A DNA stretch of 9,398 nucleotides from Deltaproteobacteria bacterium (GCA_013202445.1 JABMRW010000008.1:1-9398); one strand, 5' to 3'. Counted from the stretch's first letter, positions 1 to 5,903 are shown. Numbers and translations are program-made. Notes: generated by a model not told the origin, from the sequence alone.

Positions 1-2
1 GA

Positions 3-590
3 ATAGAAGCCAAGGAGGCCCAGAGAGCAAAAGAAGCCGAAGCCAGAGCAATAAAAGAGGCCGAAGAGGCCAGAAAAGAGGCCGAAGAGACCAGAAAAGA
101 GGCCGAGGAAGCTAAAGAGAAGGCCCGAATAGAAGCCGAGGAAGCCAGGATGGCCAGGGAGACCGAAGCCGGGGCCAGCAGAGAGGCGGAAGAGGCCAGG
201 AAAAAGGCCGAGGAGGCCGGAGATAAGGCCCGGCTAGAAGCCGAAGAAGCCAAGATGGCAAAAGAAGCCGAAGCCAGGGCAATAAGAGAGGCCGAAGAGA
301 CCAGGAAAAAGGCCGAAGAGGCCAGAGATAAGGCCTGGCTAGAAGCCGAGGAAGCCCAGATGGCAAAAGAAGCCGAGGCCAGGGCGATAAGGGCGGCCGA
401 ATCCGCCAAGAAAAAAGCTAAAGAGGCCCTGGAATCTAAAGGGGCTAAGCAGAGAGCCCGGAAAGCCAAGGATGGGTGGGAAAAAGTAAAGAGAGAAGCC
501 GAACAGGCCAGAATAGAAGCCCAGGAGGCCAGGGCGAGAGCCCAGAAAGCCAAGGATGGGTGGGAAAAAGTAAAGAGAGAAGCCGAATAG
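3..590 (+). CDS. Ala/Glu/Lys/Arg-rich helical repeat protein, 5' end outside window, ends at premature TAG
   Basis: The reading frame is open from the left edge to a TAG at 588-590, so the true start may lie outside the window; an ATG at 150 is internal to the repeats. The product is almost entirely Ala, Glu, Lys and Arg with Ala every three to four residues, the pattern of a long charged helix: either an Ala-core coiled coil or a single alpha-helix. Three consecutive 35-residue units (78-182, 183-287, 288-392) of the pattern EAEE(A/T)RK...EAEEA...MA(K/R)E are followed by Trp-containing 28-residue units. There is no signal peptide, membrane segment or catalytic motif in view. TolA-like or structural/spacer roles are possible, but no function can be assigned from composition alone. 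The frame stays open after the TAG to 785, so the gene appears interrupted. Base composition is strongly purine-biased on this strand, unlike all neighbours. Confidence 0.6.
   Translation: MEAKEAQRAKEAEARAIKEAEEARKEAEETRKEAEEAKEKARIEAEEARMARETEAGASREAEEARKKAEEAGDKARLEAEEAKMAKEAEARAIREAEETRKKAEEARDKAWLEAEEAQMAKEAEARAIRAAESAKKKAKEALESKGAKQRARKAKDGWEKVKREAEQARIEAQEARARAQKAKDGWEKVKREAE
78..392 (+). repeat. Three tandem 105-nt coding repeats (35 residues each)
   Basis: Units lie at 78-182, 183-287 and 288-392. Units two and three are nearly identical and the first is more diverged. The period of 105 nt equals 35 codons, or five heptads, so each duplication keeps the helical register. The last 18 codons of an earlier unit are visible at 3-56, followed by one extra heptad at 57-77. 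This suggests expansion by unequal recombination within the gene. Confidence 0.8.
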
Positions 591-620
591 GCCAGAATAG
601 AAGCCCAGGAGGCCAGAGAG
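453..620 (+). repeat. Two tandem 84-nt coding repeats, second carrying a CAG-to-TAG change
   Basis: Copies at about 453-536 and 537-620 align without gaps at an offset of 84 nt (28 codons, four heptads), with only two differences over about 80 aligned bases. One difference is CAG (Gln) at 504-506 against TAG (stop) at 588-590. The encoded unit contains AKDGWEKVKREAE, the only stretch with Gly-Trp in the protein. Near-identity implies a recent duplication, and the stop arose after it. Confidence 0.8.
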
Positions 621-785
621 GCTAAAGAGGCCGAGGAAAAGGCCAGGAAATCCAGGGAAGACTGGGAGAACGCCAAAAAGGAAGCCGAGACCGAAGAGGC
701 CAAGAAAAATGAAGAGGCCCGGGAAAAAGCCAGGAAATCCAGGGAAGAGTGGGAGAGGGCCAGGAAAGAGACCCTGGATAGTTAG
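591..785 (+). pseudogene. Severed C-terminal tail of the helical repeat protein
   Basis: Directly after the TAG at 588-590 the same frame stays open for 64 more codons to a TAG at 783-785, with the same Ala/Glu/Lys/Arg composition and repeat style. It includes two copies of a KARKSREDWE/KARKSREEWE-type motif 87 nt apart. There is no convincing start codon or ribosome binding site at its beginning, so it is best read as the original C-terminus cut off by a nonsense change. Readthrough or a sequencing error at 588 would make the gene continuous to 785. Confidence 0.55.
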
Positions 786-809
786 CCACTAAGCAGGGAG
801 GCAGGAAAC

Positions 810-1010
810 ATGCCAATTGTAGCGCTGGTTCTTATGTGTGTAGGCGGGGCTGGTCTTTTAACCAGCCTGATACTCTTCTTCACCTCCGCCGCCTGGGAAG
901 ACCCCCGTCTGGAACACCAGATGATGGGGATCTTTCTCATCGGACAATTTATTCTCAGTATCGGCATAGCCTACTGGCTGATACATTTGACCAACCTGGT
1001 GGGACAGTAA
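810..1010 (+). CDS. Small two-helix membrane protein
   Basis: A 66-residue protein with two strongly hydrophobic segments at about residues 3-26 and 38-64, joined by a short polar loop (AAWEDPRLEHQ). This predicts a helical hairpin in the cytoplasmic membrane. The ATG at 810 is chosen because GGAGG at 797-801 lies eight bases upstream. It starts 24 nt after the end of the helical repeat reading frame and ends 37 nt before the sugar kinase. No cysteines, histidine clusters or known signature motifs suggest a function; I do not recognise the family. An overlapping frame at 836-1036 is rejected because this frame has the ribosome binding site and coherent membrane segments. Confidence 0.75.
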   Translation: MPIVALVLMCVGGAGLLTSLILFFTSAAWEDPRLEHQMMGIFLIGQFILSIGIAYWLIHLTNLVGQ

Positions 1011-1028
1011 GTCAAAGCCTGGCTGCCG

Positions 1029-1037
1029 TGTTATAAT
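1029..1037 (+). promoter_or_regulatory. Extended -10 promoter for the ROK kinase
   Basis: The bases TGTTATAAT form a perfect extended -10 element (TGn plus TATAAT at 1032-1037). No good -35 hexamer lies at the usual distance, which extended -10 promoters tolerate. Transcription would begin around 1044, only about four bases before the ATG at 1048, and no Shine-Dalgarno sequence precedes that ATG. Confidence 0.5.
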
Positions 1038-1047
1038 TTCCCCTGCT

Positions 1048-2025
1048 ATGCAGAAGACTAAAAATAATGAGCTGCCCGTCTTAGCCATAGACCTTGGCGG
1101 TACCAAGATAGCCGCTGCGCTTATATCGCCCGACAACCGGGTGATGGATAAAGCACATTCTCCCACCTTAGTTTCCGAGGGGCTTCAACCGGTTATTGAC
1201 CGGATATTTTCCATGATTGACCATCTCCTATCTCAAGGTAATACCGACCCGGCGCAACTTTATGGCATAGCAATTGCCGCGGCCGGCGCCATAGATACTA
1301 ATAAAGGATTGATAACATCATCACCGAACCTCCCCGGCTGGCTTAATATACCCCTGCGGGATATCGTAAGAAAACGGTACAGGGTTGATACCTGCCTGCT
1401 CAACGATGCCAATGCTGCCGCCCTGGCAGAACACCGCCTGGGGGCAGGCAGGGGCACGGCTAATCTTATCTATCTTACGGTAAGCACGGGAATCGGCGGC
1501 GGTATTATCATTAACGGTGAACTCTATTCCGGAATATCCGGCTGCGCCGGCGAGATAGGGCACATGACTATCGACGCTAACGGGCCGGAATGCAACTGCG
1601 GCAACACCGGCTGCCTGGAGGTATTAGCCTCCGGCACAGCCGTGGCCAGTGAGGCGAAAAGACGTATCAAACAAGGGGAAAGCTCCCGGCTCACCGATAT
1701 TGTCTCCGGCGACCTCGAGGGCATTACCGCGGAAAAAGTTGCTATGGCGGCGCAGGGCGGCGACAGGTTAGCAATAGATGTAATTTCCAGAGCCGCTACA
1801 TATCTTGGTGTGGGCATGGTAAACCTGGTTAATATCTTTAATCCCGAGATGATAATAGTTGGCGGCGGTTTATCAAAAATGGGAGAACTTTTACTCGGGC
1901 CGGCAAGACAGGTAGTAAAACAACAGGCTTTCCCACTATGCTCCGGCGCGGTGCGCATTGTTACCGCCGGGCTTGGTGATGAGGCCGGAGTGCTTGGCGC
2001 GGCTATTTATGCCCGCCAATTTTAG
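1048..2025 (+). CDS. ROK-family sugar kinase, probably glucokinase
   Basis: A cytoplasmic ATP-dependent sugar kinase of the ROK family, 325 residues and so of normal length. The N-terminal phosphate-binding motif DLGGTK is at residues 15-20, followed by SSPNLPGW at 91-98 as in many ROK glucokinases. LLNDANAAAL at 117-126 contains the likely catalytic Asp120. A glycine-rich STGIGGG segment lies at 146-152. The ROK zinc site is complete: EIGH ending at His172, then CNCGNTGC giving Cys182, Cys184 and Cys189, with Glu191 following. IIVGGGLSKMG near the C-terminus is the usual adenosine-side motif. The most likely reaction is glucose to glucose-6-phosphate, but N-acetyl-mannosamine or glucosamine kinases share these motifs. 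It overlaps the convergent membrane protein gene by four bases at the stop codons. Translation may be leaderless. Confidence 0.92.
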   Translation: MQKTKNNELPVLAIDLGGTKIAAALISPDNRVMDKAHSPTLVSEGLQPVIDRIFSMIDHLLSQGNTDPAQLYGIAIAAAGAIDTNKGLITSSPNLPGWLNIPLRDIVRKRYRVDTCLLNDANAAALAEHRLGAGRGTANLIYLTVSTGIGGGIIINGELYSGISGCAGEIGHMTIDANGPECNCGNTGCLEVLASGTAVASEAKRRIKQGESSRLTDIVSGDLEGITAEKVAMAAQGGDRLAIDVISRAATYLGVGMVNLVNIFNPEMIIVGGGLSKMGELLLGPARQVVKQQAFPLCSGAVRIVTAGLGDEAGVLGAAIYARQF

Positions 2026-2468
2026 ATAGCGGTCCTTCCGAAATAGAGCAGCAAGACGACGATAACAATGAGAATCCAGTAGAAGTCAGGGACTGGCCCC
2101 CACCACCTGTTGTGCCACCAGATTTTTCCCTTGCGGAAGCTCTTAATCCCATAATATGGATTAAAGACAAACCACAAGAAGTCTTCCAGCATAACCATTC
2201 CCAAATAAAATCCAATTAGAAGGCCTTCCAGCCGCCAACTCCACGAGGCAAAGAAAAGCGGCAGGTGAACCATGGCAATCAGGAATAGAGTCATAAAGAC
2301 GTGGTAGCCGGTTATCGGACGTCCGCCCGTTAACTTAACGAGCCACCCCTTTTTTATGCGCCAGCAAGGCGCCTTTTCCGCCCAGCCATCCTTACCCTCA
2401 ATCTGGATTTCCCACAGGGCAAGGATAAGGGCCATGAGAACCATGAAAGCTAAAAACCCTATAATCAC
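2022..2468 (-). CDS. Four-helix membrane protein of unknown function
   Basis: A 148-residue integral membrane protein with hydrophobic segments at about residues 3-20, 54-74, 79-103 and 129-145. The start is GTG at 2466-2468, chosen because a strong AAAGGAGGA Shine-Dalgarno (2474-2482) sits six bases upstream; internal ATGs lack one. The segment from Glu95 to Tyr130 looks functionally constrained: EDFLWFVFNPYYG, then a basic KSFRKGK loop, then WWHNRWWGPVPDFY, unusually rich in Trp with a His, and two more His lie in or near helix two (56, 68). I do not recognise the family; membrane enzyme or ligand-binding roles are both possible. It has its own promoter and converges on the sugar kinase with a four-base overlap of stop codons. 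Confidence 0.8.
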   Translation of the reverse strand: MIIGFLAFMVLMALILALWEIQIEGKDGWAEKAPCWRIKKGWLVKLTGGRPITGYHVFMTLFLIAMVHLPLFFASWSWRLEGLLIGFYLGMVMLEDFLWFVFNPYYGIKSFRKGKIWWHNRWWGPVPDFYWILIVIVVLLLYFGRTAI

Positions 2469-2487
2469 TGCAATCCTCCTTTGCCCT

Positions 2488-2515
2488 ATTATACTTCAGG
2501 TGTCCTATCTTTCAA
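2488..2515 (-). promoter_or_regulatory. Sigma-70 promoter of the 148-residue membrane protein
   Basis: On the minus strand, TTGAAA (2510-2515) and a perfect TATAAT (2488-2493) are separated by 16 bases. The predicted start near 2481 gives a very short leader in which the Shine-Dalgarno lies almost at the 5' end. Confidence 0.75.
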
Positions 2516-2610
2516 CCCGTTCATCCTGGCACGCAGCTACAAAGTTATGCACTCGACAGGCAGGTTTTCCAGTGAATTTATGCTGGTGGGGCGGTAAATC
2601 ACAGCTAAAG

Positions 2611-2655
2611 TGGTCGGGGTGGGCGGACTTGAACCGCCGACCGCATGGTCCCAAA
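2611..2655 (-). pseudogene. 3'-half tRNA-Pro remnant, candidate attachment-site copy
   Basis: Read on the minus strand, this is the 3' half of a tRNA-Pro: a TTTGGGA anticodon loop (TGG anticodon), the 3' strand of the anticodon stem, a five-base variable loop, a complete GGCGG/CCGCC T-arm, the 3' acceptor strand CACCCCG, discriminator A and encoded CCA. The 5' half (D-arm, 5' acceptor strand) is absent, and the bases on the other side of the loop pair badly with the stem. The first 29 bases (2611-2639) are identical to the 3' end of the intact tRNA-Pro at 7914, and the gap-free alignment continues to the anticodon loop at an offset of 5303. The anticodon stem differs, so it is either an old copy or derives from a different tRNA-Pro allele. 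Confidence 0.8.
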
Positions 2656-2857
2656 GCAAGCCGAGTAAAAGGCGGAGACCGCTTGCCTACTTTATGATAC
2701 TATTCTAGAGAAGAGGCTCGGGGAAATCAAGAGGTGAATCAACAAACCGATGTATTGTGGCACTCGTAGTCTTATATCCTTAGTTGTACAATCTGGCTTT
2801 CTGTTTATTTATATTGTAAGCAAAAAGTTCAGTTCTTTGTATCCACTAGTACTTGGA

Positions 2858-4135
2858 TTAGGCCAGGGATTTGACCGCCAGTTCAGATACGCTGGTGACC
2901 TCGATGCCAAGGTCATGGCGTTCGCTCAGTTCCTTAATCTGGTGGCGGCAATTGTCACAAGAGGTAACCACAATCTTGGCTCCTGTCTGACGGATCTGCT
3001 CTGCCTTGAGCTTTCCTGCCTGCAGACGGATATCAGCCCACTCCTCAACTGCTACCAGGCCGCTCCCACCACCACAACAGTAGCTATGTAGCCGGTTTGG
3101 AGTCATCTCTCGGTAATCGCTGGCCGCGGCTCTGATTACACGACGGGGTTCTTCAAAAATGCCGCCTTTACGACCTAGATTGCAGGAGTCGTGGTACGTT
3201 GTCGGCTGGCTGTTTTGGGCGGAGTCGAGATGCAGGCGTCCTTCACGCACGTATTCATCGAGAACCTCGATGATGCTGCGCACCTTAAAGGGAAGAGGGC
3301 TTCCGCGCCATTTCGGGACATCCCAGCGCATGGTGGTATAAGCGTGGCCGCACTCGGCGATGATTATCTCCTTAGCCTTGACCTGCTCTGCCTCTTTGGT
3401 GATGCGTTCGGCAATGTGTTTAGCCTTAACCCCATCAGCCAGGAAAACGGCGTAGTTGGACGCCTCAAACATACCCAGGGTCCATGATTCTTGCGCTATA
3501 TTGAAAAGAACAGCTTGGGGAACGATGGTGTGAGCCCCGGCCAGGGGCACATAGAGCATACGGGCTCCTTTTTCTCCCACCGGTATCCGAGCTTTGGAAC
3601 TGCCCAAGATGTCCTGGACTTCCTTCTCCAGATCTTTTATCTGGTCCAGGTAGATATCACGAAACAGCTCAGCGTTCTCTTCCTTGGCGATGGCAGCGTT
3701 AGCCAGCTCTACGAGGATATCCGGGGCATTCCCCGTGGCGGTAGCCACCGACCTTGTAATCCGCATGATTTCAGCTGTCTCCACACCAAAGGGACAAGCA
3801 AGAGTACACCGCTGGCAGAGTGTGCAACTGGAGAAAGCCGTCTCCGCCAGCTTGGACAAAAGATCCTCGGTCGTCTCTCCGGCGCCGAACCATTGCGGGA
3901 AAACGCGCCCCACAGGATCGAAAAAGCGCCGGTACAATCGCCGCACCAGCTCTGCGCGGTAATAGGGCGTATGCTCTATTTTAGGATTAGATTGATAGTA
4001 GTGACAACTCTCAGTGCATATGCCACAGCGGACACACACCTCCAGTGCCGTCAGCACTCTTCGGTCAACCAGATTGCCCAGCATTTCCTTGGCTATGATA
4101 AGCTTGTTTTGTTTTGTTTTAGTTGGACTATTCAT
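2858..4135 (-). CDS. DsrK/HdrD-like iron-sulfur protein with CCG domain
   Basis: A 425-residue protein, probably the cytoplasmic catalytic subunit of a membrane redox complex. Two [4Fe-4S] ferredoxin motifs come first: Cys34-37-40-44 (CVRCGICTESC) and Cys104-107-110-114 (CTLCQRCTLACP). The C-terminal half carries one complete CCG (cysteine-rich) motif: Cys318, the pair Cys353-354 in YCCGGGSG, and Cys393/Cys396 in CDNC. An earlier partial CCG-like element retains a single Cys262 in AECGHAY, a sequence I associate with DsrK-like proteins. In HdrB/HdrD and DsrK, CCG domains bind a noncubane [4Fe-4S] cluster that cleaves disulfide or trisulfide bonds. The ATG at 4133-4135 is preferred over an upstream TTG at 4165 because it overlaps the preceding gene by only eight bases, consistent with translational coupling. 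Substrate is unknown; the TusA and DsrE2 neighbours suggest a persulfide. TmcB- or HmeD-like roles are alternatives. Confidence 0.88.
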   Translation of the reverse strand: MNSPTKTKQNKLIIAKEMLGNLVDRRVLTALEVCVRCGICTESCHYYQSNPKIEHTPYYRAELVRRLYRRFFDPVGRVFPQWFGAGETTEDLLSKLAETAFSSCTLCQRCTLACPFGVETAEIMRITRSVATATGNAPDILVELANAAIAKEENAELFRDIYLDQIKDLEKEVQDILGSSKARIPVGEKGARMLYVPLAGAHTIVPQAVLFNIAQESWTLGMFEASNYAVFLADGVKAKHIAERITKEAEQVKAKEIIIAECGHAYTTMRWDVPKWRGSPLPFKVRSIIEVLDEYVREGRLHLDSAQNSQPTTYHDSCNLGRKGGIFEEPRRVIRAAASDYREMTPNRLHSYCCGGGSGLVAVEEWADIRLQAGKLKAEQIRQTGAKIVVTSCDNCRHQIKELSERHDLGIEVTSVSELAVKSLA

Positions 4136-4760
4136 GTTTCCACTTGAGTACGCCGCGACTTCCAAAAACCAGGCCTAAAAAGGCGCGTTCATAGAAGAAG
4201 TACAGAAAATGCCTGAGCTTGCCGAATGGCACATAAGCCATAGTTATACCTGAGATAGCCCAGAATGCGGGCAGGAACTCTATTTGAGCCGCTGATGCGG
4301 CGCCTGACGCTAGAAACAGTGTCACCAGCGCCAGAGCGAAATAGTCATCCGGAGTGCTGAGGCGTCTCAAAGCGGGGTCGCTTAACCGCATCCCGAAGCC
4401 GGCAAATGTCAGAGCAGCGCCGAGGGCAAAAAGAGCCGCCAGGGAGACACGCAGCAGTGAAGGGAACTCTGTTAGCCATGGGCTGGCTATTAGAAATAGC
4501 CCCCCCACAAAGATGATGATGTGGAAGACGATGCCACGCAGGTAAGCTACCCAATGCCGGCGAGCGCTCTCCTTAGCCCAGGGGGCCATACCCAGGGTGA
4601 AAGCATAGAGGACACCTTGTCCTGGAGAGCCTTTGGTTGGCGCTATCTCAGCCTGGTAAGGCCGACGCTGGATAGCCACCATAATGGTCACTGTACCGGC
4701 CACAAGGATGGCTGCACCAGCCAGGGCAAGACCGGCTGTCACCATCGTCAAGAGGCTCAT
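4128..4760 (-). CDS. Cytochrome-b-like membrane subunit (NarI/DsrM-type)
   Basis: A 210-residue integral membrane protein with about five hydrophobic segments (roughly residues 4-30, 71-93, 98-122, 139-158 and 162-178). It has the hallmarks of NarI/DsrM/TmcC-like quinone-interacting subunits: RRHW-YLRGIVFH gives His69 and His80 at the start of helix two, and PFGKLRHFLYFFYERAFLG gives His184 after the last helix. These are plausible haem b ligands, although a DsrM-like protein with two haems would normally show at least four. The ATG at 4758-4760 overlaps the TusA stop as ATGA, and AAAGGA just upstream supports this start. Its stop overlaps the DsrK-like gene by eight bases. Likely role: pass electrons between the quinone pool and the DsrK-like subunit. 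Confidence 0.82.
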   Translation of the reverse strand: MSLLTMVTAGLALAGAAILVAGTVTIMVAIQRRPYQAEIAPTKGSPGQGVLYAFTLGMAPWAKESARRHWVAYLRGIVFHIIIFVGGLFLIASPWLTEFPSLLRVSLAALFALGAALTFAGFGMRLSDPALRRLSTPDDYFALALVTLFLASGAASAAQIEFLPAFWAISGITMAYVPFGKLRHFLYFFYERAFLGLVFGSRGVLKWKHE

Positions 4761-4999
4761 TTTGTCCTTTTGATGAAGAATCTGATTAGCTTGTCTTCTT
4801 TTTTGATGGAAAGGAGTTCGTTACCAGTGCTCTTGACCCAGGCAGGGATATCCAGGAGGACACCTGGGTCAGTGGCTGTGGCTTCCAGCACACCACCCAC
4901 GGCCATGTTTTTGATTGCCTGGCTAACCTTGACCACTGGGATAGGGCAAAGAAGCCCCTCCAGATTGATAGTCTGATCCGATTTGATTTCCAGTGTCAT
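4757..4999 (-). CDS. tusA: TusA-family sulfur carrier protein
   Basis: An 80-residue cytoplasmic protein with the TusA signature CPIP at Cys18-Pro19-Ile20-Pro21 (LEGLLCPIPVVK), the site that carries sulfane sulfur as a persulfide in this family. The rest, with GG at 35-36 and ATDPGVLLDIPAW at 41-53, matches the usual two-layer TusA fold, and the length is typical. The ATG at 4997-4999 has a strong AAGGAGG Shine-Dalgarno six bases upstream. It lies 16 bases after the DsrE2-like gene and overlaps the membrane subunit gene by four bases (ATGA). Because it is coupled to a DsrE2 homologue and DsrMK-like subunits rather than tRNA-thiolation genes, its job here is more likely sulfur delivery to the redox complex than tRNA modification; this is inference. 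Confidence 0.93.
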   Translation of the reverse strand: MTLEIKSDQTINLEGLLCPIPVVKVSQAIKNMAVGGVLEATATDPGVLLDIPAWVKSTGNELLSIKKEDKLIRFFIKRTK

Positions 5000-5015
5000 T
5001 GTTATCCTCCTTGTC

Positions 5016-5492
5016 TTAAATAAAGAATGTCGCCCCTGAGTTGAAAGCCTCCTCCAACATCGTGGCTACGCCACAAGGTTCTCCTACCTCATCAATCAGG
5101 TCCTCCCGCCGTATTTCCATAACCTCCATACTCATCTGGCAGGGCATAAACTTAACGCCTAGTTCAATAGCTGTCTTGCGCAGTTCCTCAAGCGGCGTAA
5201 TTCGGTGTGCATTCATCATTTGCTTGAACATCCATCGACCTATGCCACCGAAATTAAAGCGTGATGGCCCGATGCGATTGATACCGCCCCGATTTAGAAG
5301 TCCCATCATCCGGGCAAAAAAGCTCTTGCCTGTTAAGTTTCCTTTCTGGATAGCCTTCAGTCCCCAGAAGGTAAAAAACATAGCGCTATTCTTACCGGCG
5401 GCGGCTGAGCCAATAGCGATGTTAAAGGCAGCCATCACTTTGTCCATATCGCCGCTAAGTACGACCAGCGTTACTCCATTGCCATCTTTCAT
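5016..5492 (-). CDS. DsrE2-like sulfurtransferase-family protein
   Basis: A 158-residue protein of the DsrE/DsrF-like superfamily, most like the DsrE2 branch: a TLVVLSGDMDKVMAAFNIAIGSAAAG N-terminus with alternating strand and helix, FFTFWGLKAI at 39-48, and the cysteine motif MPCQMSMEVM with Cys118 at the expected sulfur-binding position. A second cysteine, Cys140, lies in GEPCGVATML. DsrE-family proteins accept or donate sulfane sulfur in partnership with TusA and Rhd/DsrC. No membrane-anchoring segment is visible, unlike some DsrE2 proteins. The ATG at 5490-5492 has AAAGGAGGT about eight bases upstream. It lies 78 bases after the ArsR-type gene and 16 before tusA. The exact branch (DsrE2 or another DsrE type) needs a phylogeny. 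Confidence 0.88.
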   Translation of the reverse strand: MKDGNGVTLVVLSGDMDKVMAAFNIAIGSAAAGKNSAMFFTFWGLKAIQKGNLTGKSFFARMMGLLNRGGINRIGPSRFNFGGIGRWMFKQMMNAHRITPLEELRKTAIELGVKFMPCQMSMEVMEIRREDLIDEVGEPCGVATMLEEAFNSGATFFI

Positions 5493-5535
5493 TTTTAGTT
5501 ACCTCCTTTGACGTAATGGACTCTATAAAATGTCA

Positions 5536-5550
5536 GGGATTACCAATCCC
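5536..5550. repeat. Perfect six-base hairpin between arsR-type and dsrE2-like genes
   Basis: The bases GGGATT-ACC-AATCCC form a six-base-pair inverted repeat with a three-base loop. It sits in the 78-base gap between the regulator and the DsrE2-like gene. It could be a weak attenuator or processing site that lowers downstream expression, or a protein-binding site. It is not followed by a good T-run on the minus strand, so a strong intrinsic terminator is unlikely. A weak TTGGGA-N17-TTTATA promoter overlaps it on the minus strand. Confidence 0.4.
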
Positions 5551-5570
5551 AAAAATGCCTCTCTGGATGA

Positions 5571-5903
5571 TTATTCAGCCCTATTTGCCAGGTTGTGTTG
5601 CCTTTCAAATTGGTCAGCTTGCACCTGCATTAACATCTTGATTGCTTCGAAGATTCTAGCGTCGGAAAGAGAATAGTAAGCACTGGCACCTTCACGCCGC
5701 ATGGTTACCAGGCCTCGGTCCCTCATCAGAGCCAGGTGCTTAGATACATTGGCTTGTTGCAGCCCGAGACGCTCAACAAGCTCGCTGACTGATCTTTCGC
5801 CTTTTACGAGCTCGGCCATAATTAAAAGGCGATTTGCATCGGAAAGCGTTTTGCAGAATTGGGCATGTAATCGATATATAGCTACTCTTTCTATTTCTTC
5901 CAT
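5571..5903 (-). CDS. ArsR/SmtB-family transcriptional regulator
   Basis: A 110-residue winged-helix repressor of the ArsR/SmtB family. The N-terminal helix and CKTLSDANRLLIM (17-29) are followed by the helix-turn-helix SVSELVERLGLQQANVSKHLALMRDRGLV at about 38-66, then the wing TMRREGASAYYSL. The only cysteine is Cys17, so the paired-cysteine sensing of SqrR/BigR-type persulfide sensors and the CxC metal site of ArsR are both absent. Sensing by one thiol (intersubunit or mixed persulfide) or a non-thiol ligand remains possible. The ATG at 5901-5903 has TAGGAG about seven bases upstream. It is the first gene of the sulfur-module operon, and an inverted repeat between its promoter and start suggests autorepression of the whole operon. 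Confidence 0.9.
   Translation of the reverse strand: MEEIERVAIYRLHAQFCKTLSDANRLLIMAELVKGERSVSELVERLGLQQANVSKHLALMRDRGLVTMRREGASAYYSLSDARIFEAIKMLMQVQADQFERQHNLANRAE

Larger units (their letters stand above)
2469..2857. other. 389-base stretch without a gene
   Basis: Contains the membrane-protein promoter (2488-2515), the tRNA-Pro 3' remnant (2611-2655) and, immediately beside the remnant, a six-base inverted repeat GCAAGC/GCTTGC (2656-2661 and 2681-2686). The remainder up to 2857 is AT-richer. I see no supported gene and no clear intrinsic terminator for the operon ending at 2858. Open frames here (2356-2697, 2750-3091, plus) lack ribosome binding sites and overlap stronger features. Confidence 0.6.

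Noticed and set aside
1..620. Possible CRISPR or minisatellite array
   Set aside because: Repeats are contiguous, in coding frame and multiples of seven codons, with no unique spacers; they are protein-coding repeats.
112..816. Minus-strand frames in the repeat region (112-366, 622-816)
   Set aside because: They arise because GAGGCC-type purine repeats lack stops in antisense; their Leu/Pro/Trp-rich translations mirror the repeats and have no start signals.
1524..1958. Minus-strand frame opposite the ROK kinase
   Set aside because: It lies within a clear ROK kinase coding region with an intact zinc motif on the plus strand; no ribosome binding site or domain on the minus strand.
2611..2700. 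A second functional tRNA-Pro at 2611
   Set aside because: Only the 3' half is present; no D-arm or 5' acceptor strand is found nearby, and the bases opposite the anticodon stem do not pair.
3491..4147. Long plus-strand frame opposite the DsrK-like gene (218 codons)
   Set aside because: The translation has no recognisable domain, while the minus strand has complete iron-sulfur motifs; it is an antisense shadow.
4136..4165. TTG start at 4165 for the DsrK-like gene
   Set aside because: The ATG at 4135 gives a short eight-base overlap with the upstream gene; the extra ten residues from the TTG start show no family similarity.
5041..5511. Plus-strand frame opposite the DsrE2-like gene
   Set aside because: The minus strand has a strong Shine-Dalgarno and a DsrE2-type cysteine motif; the plus frame has no domain signal.
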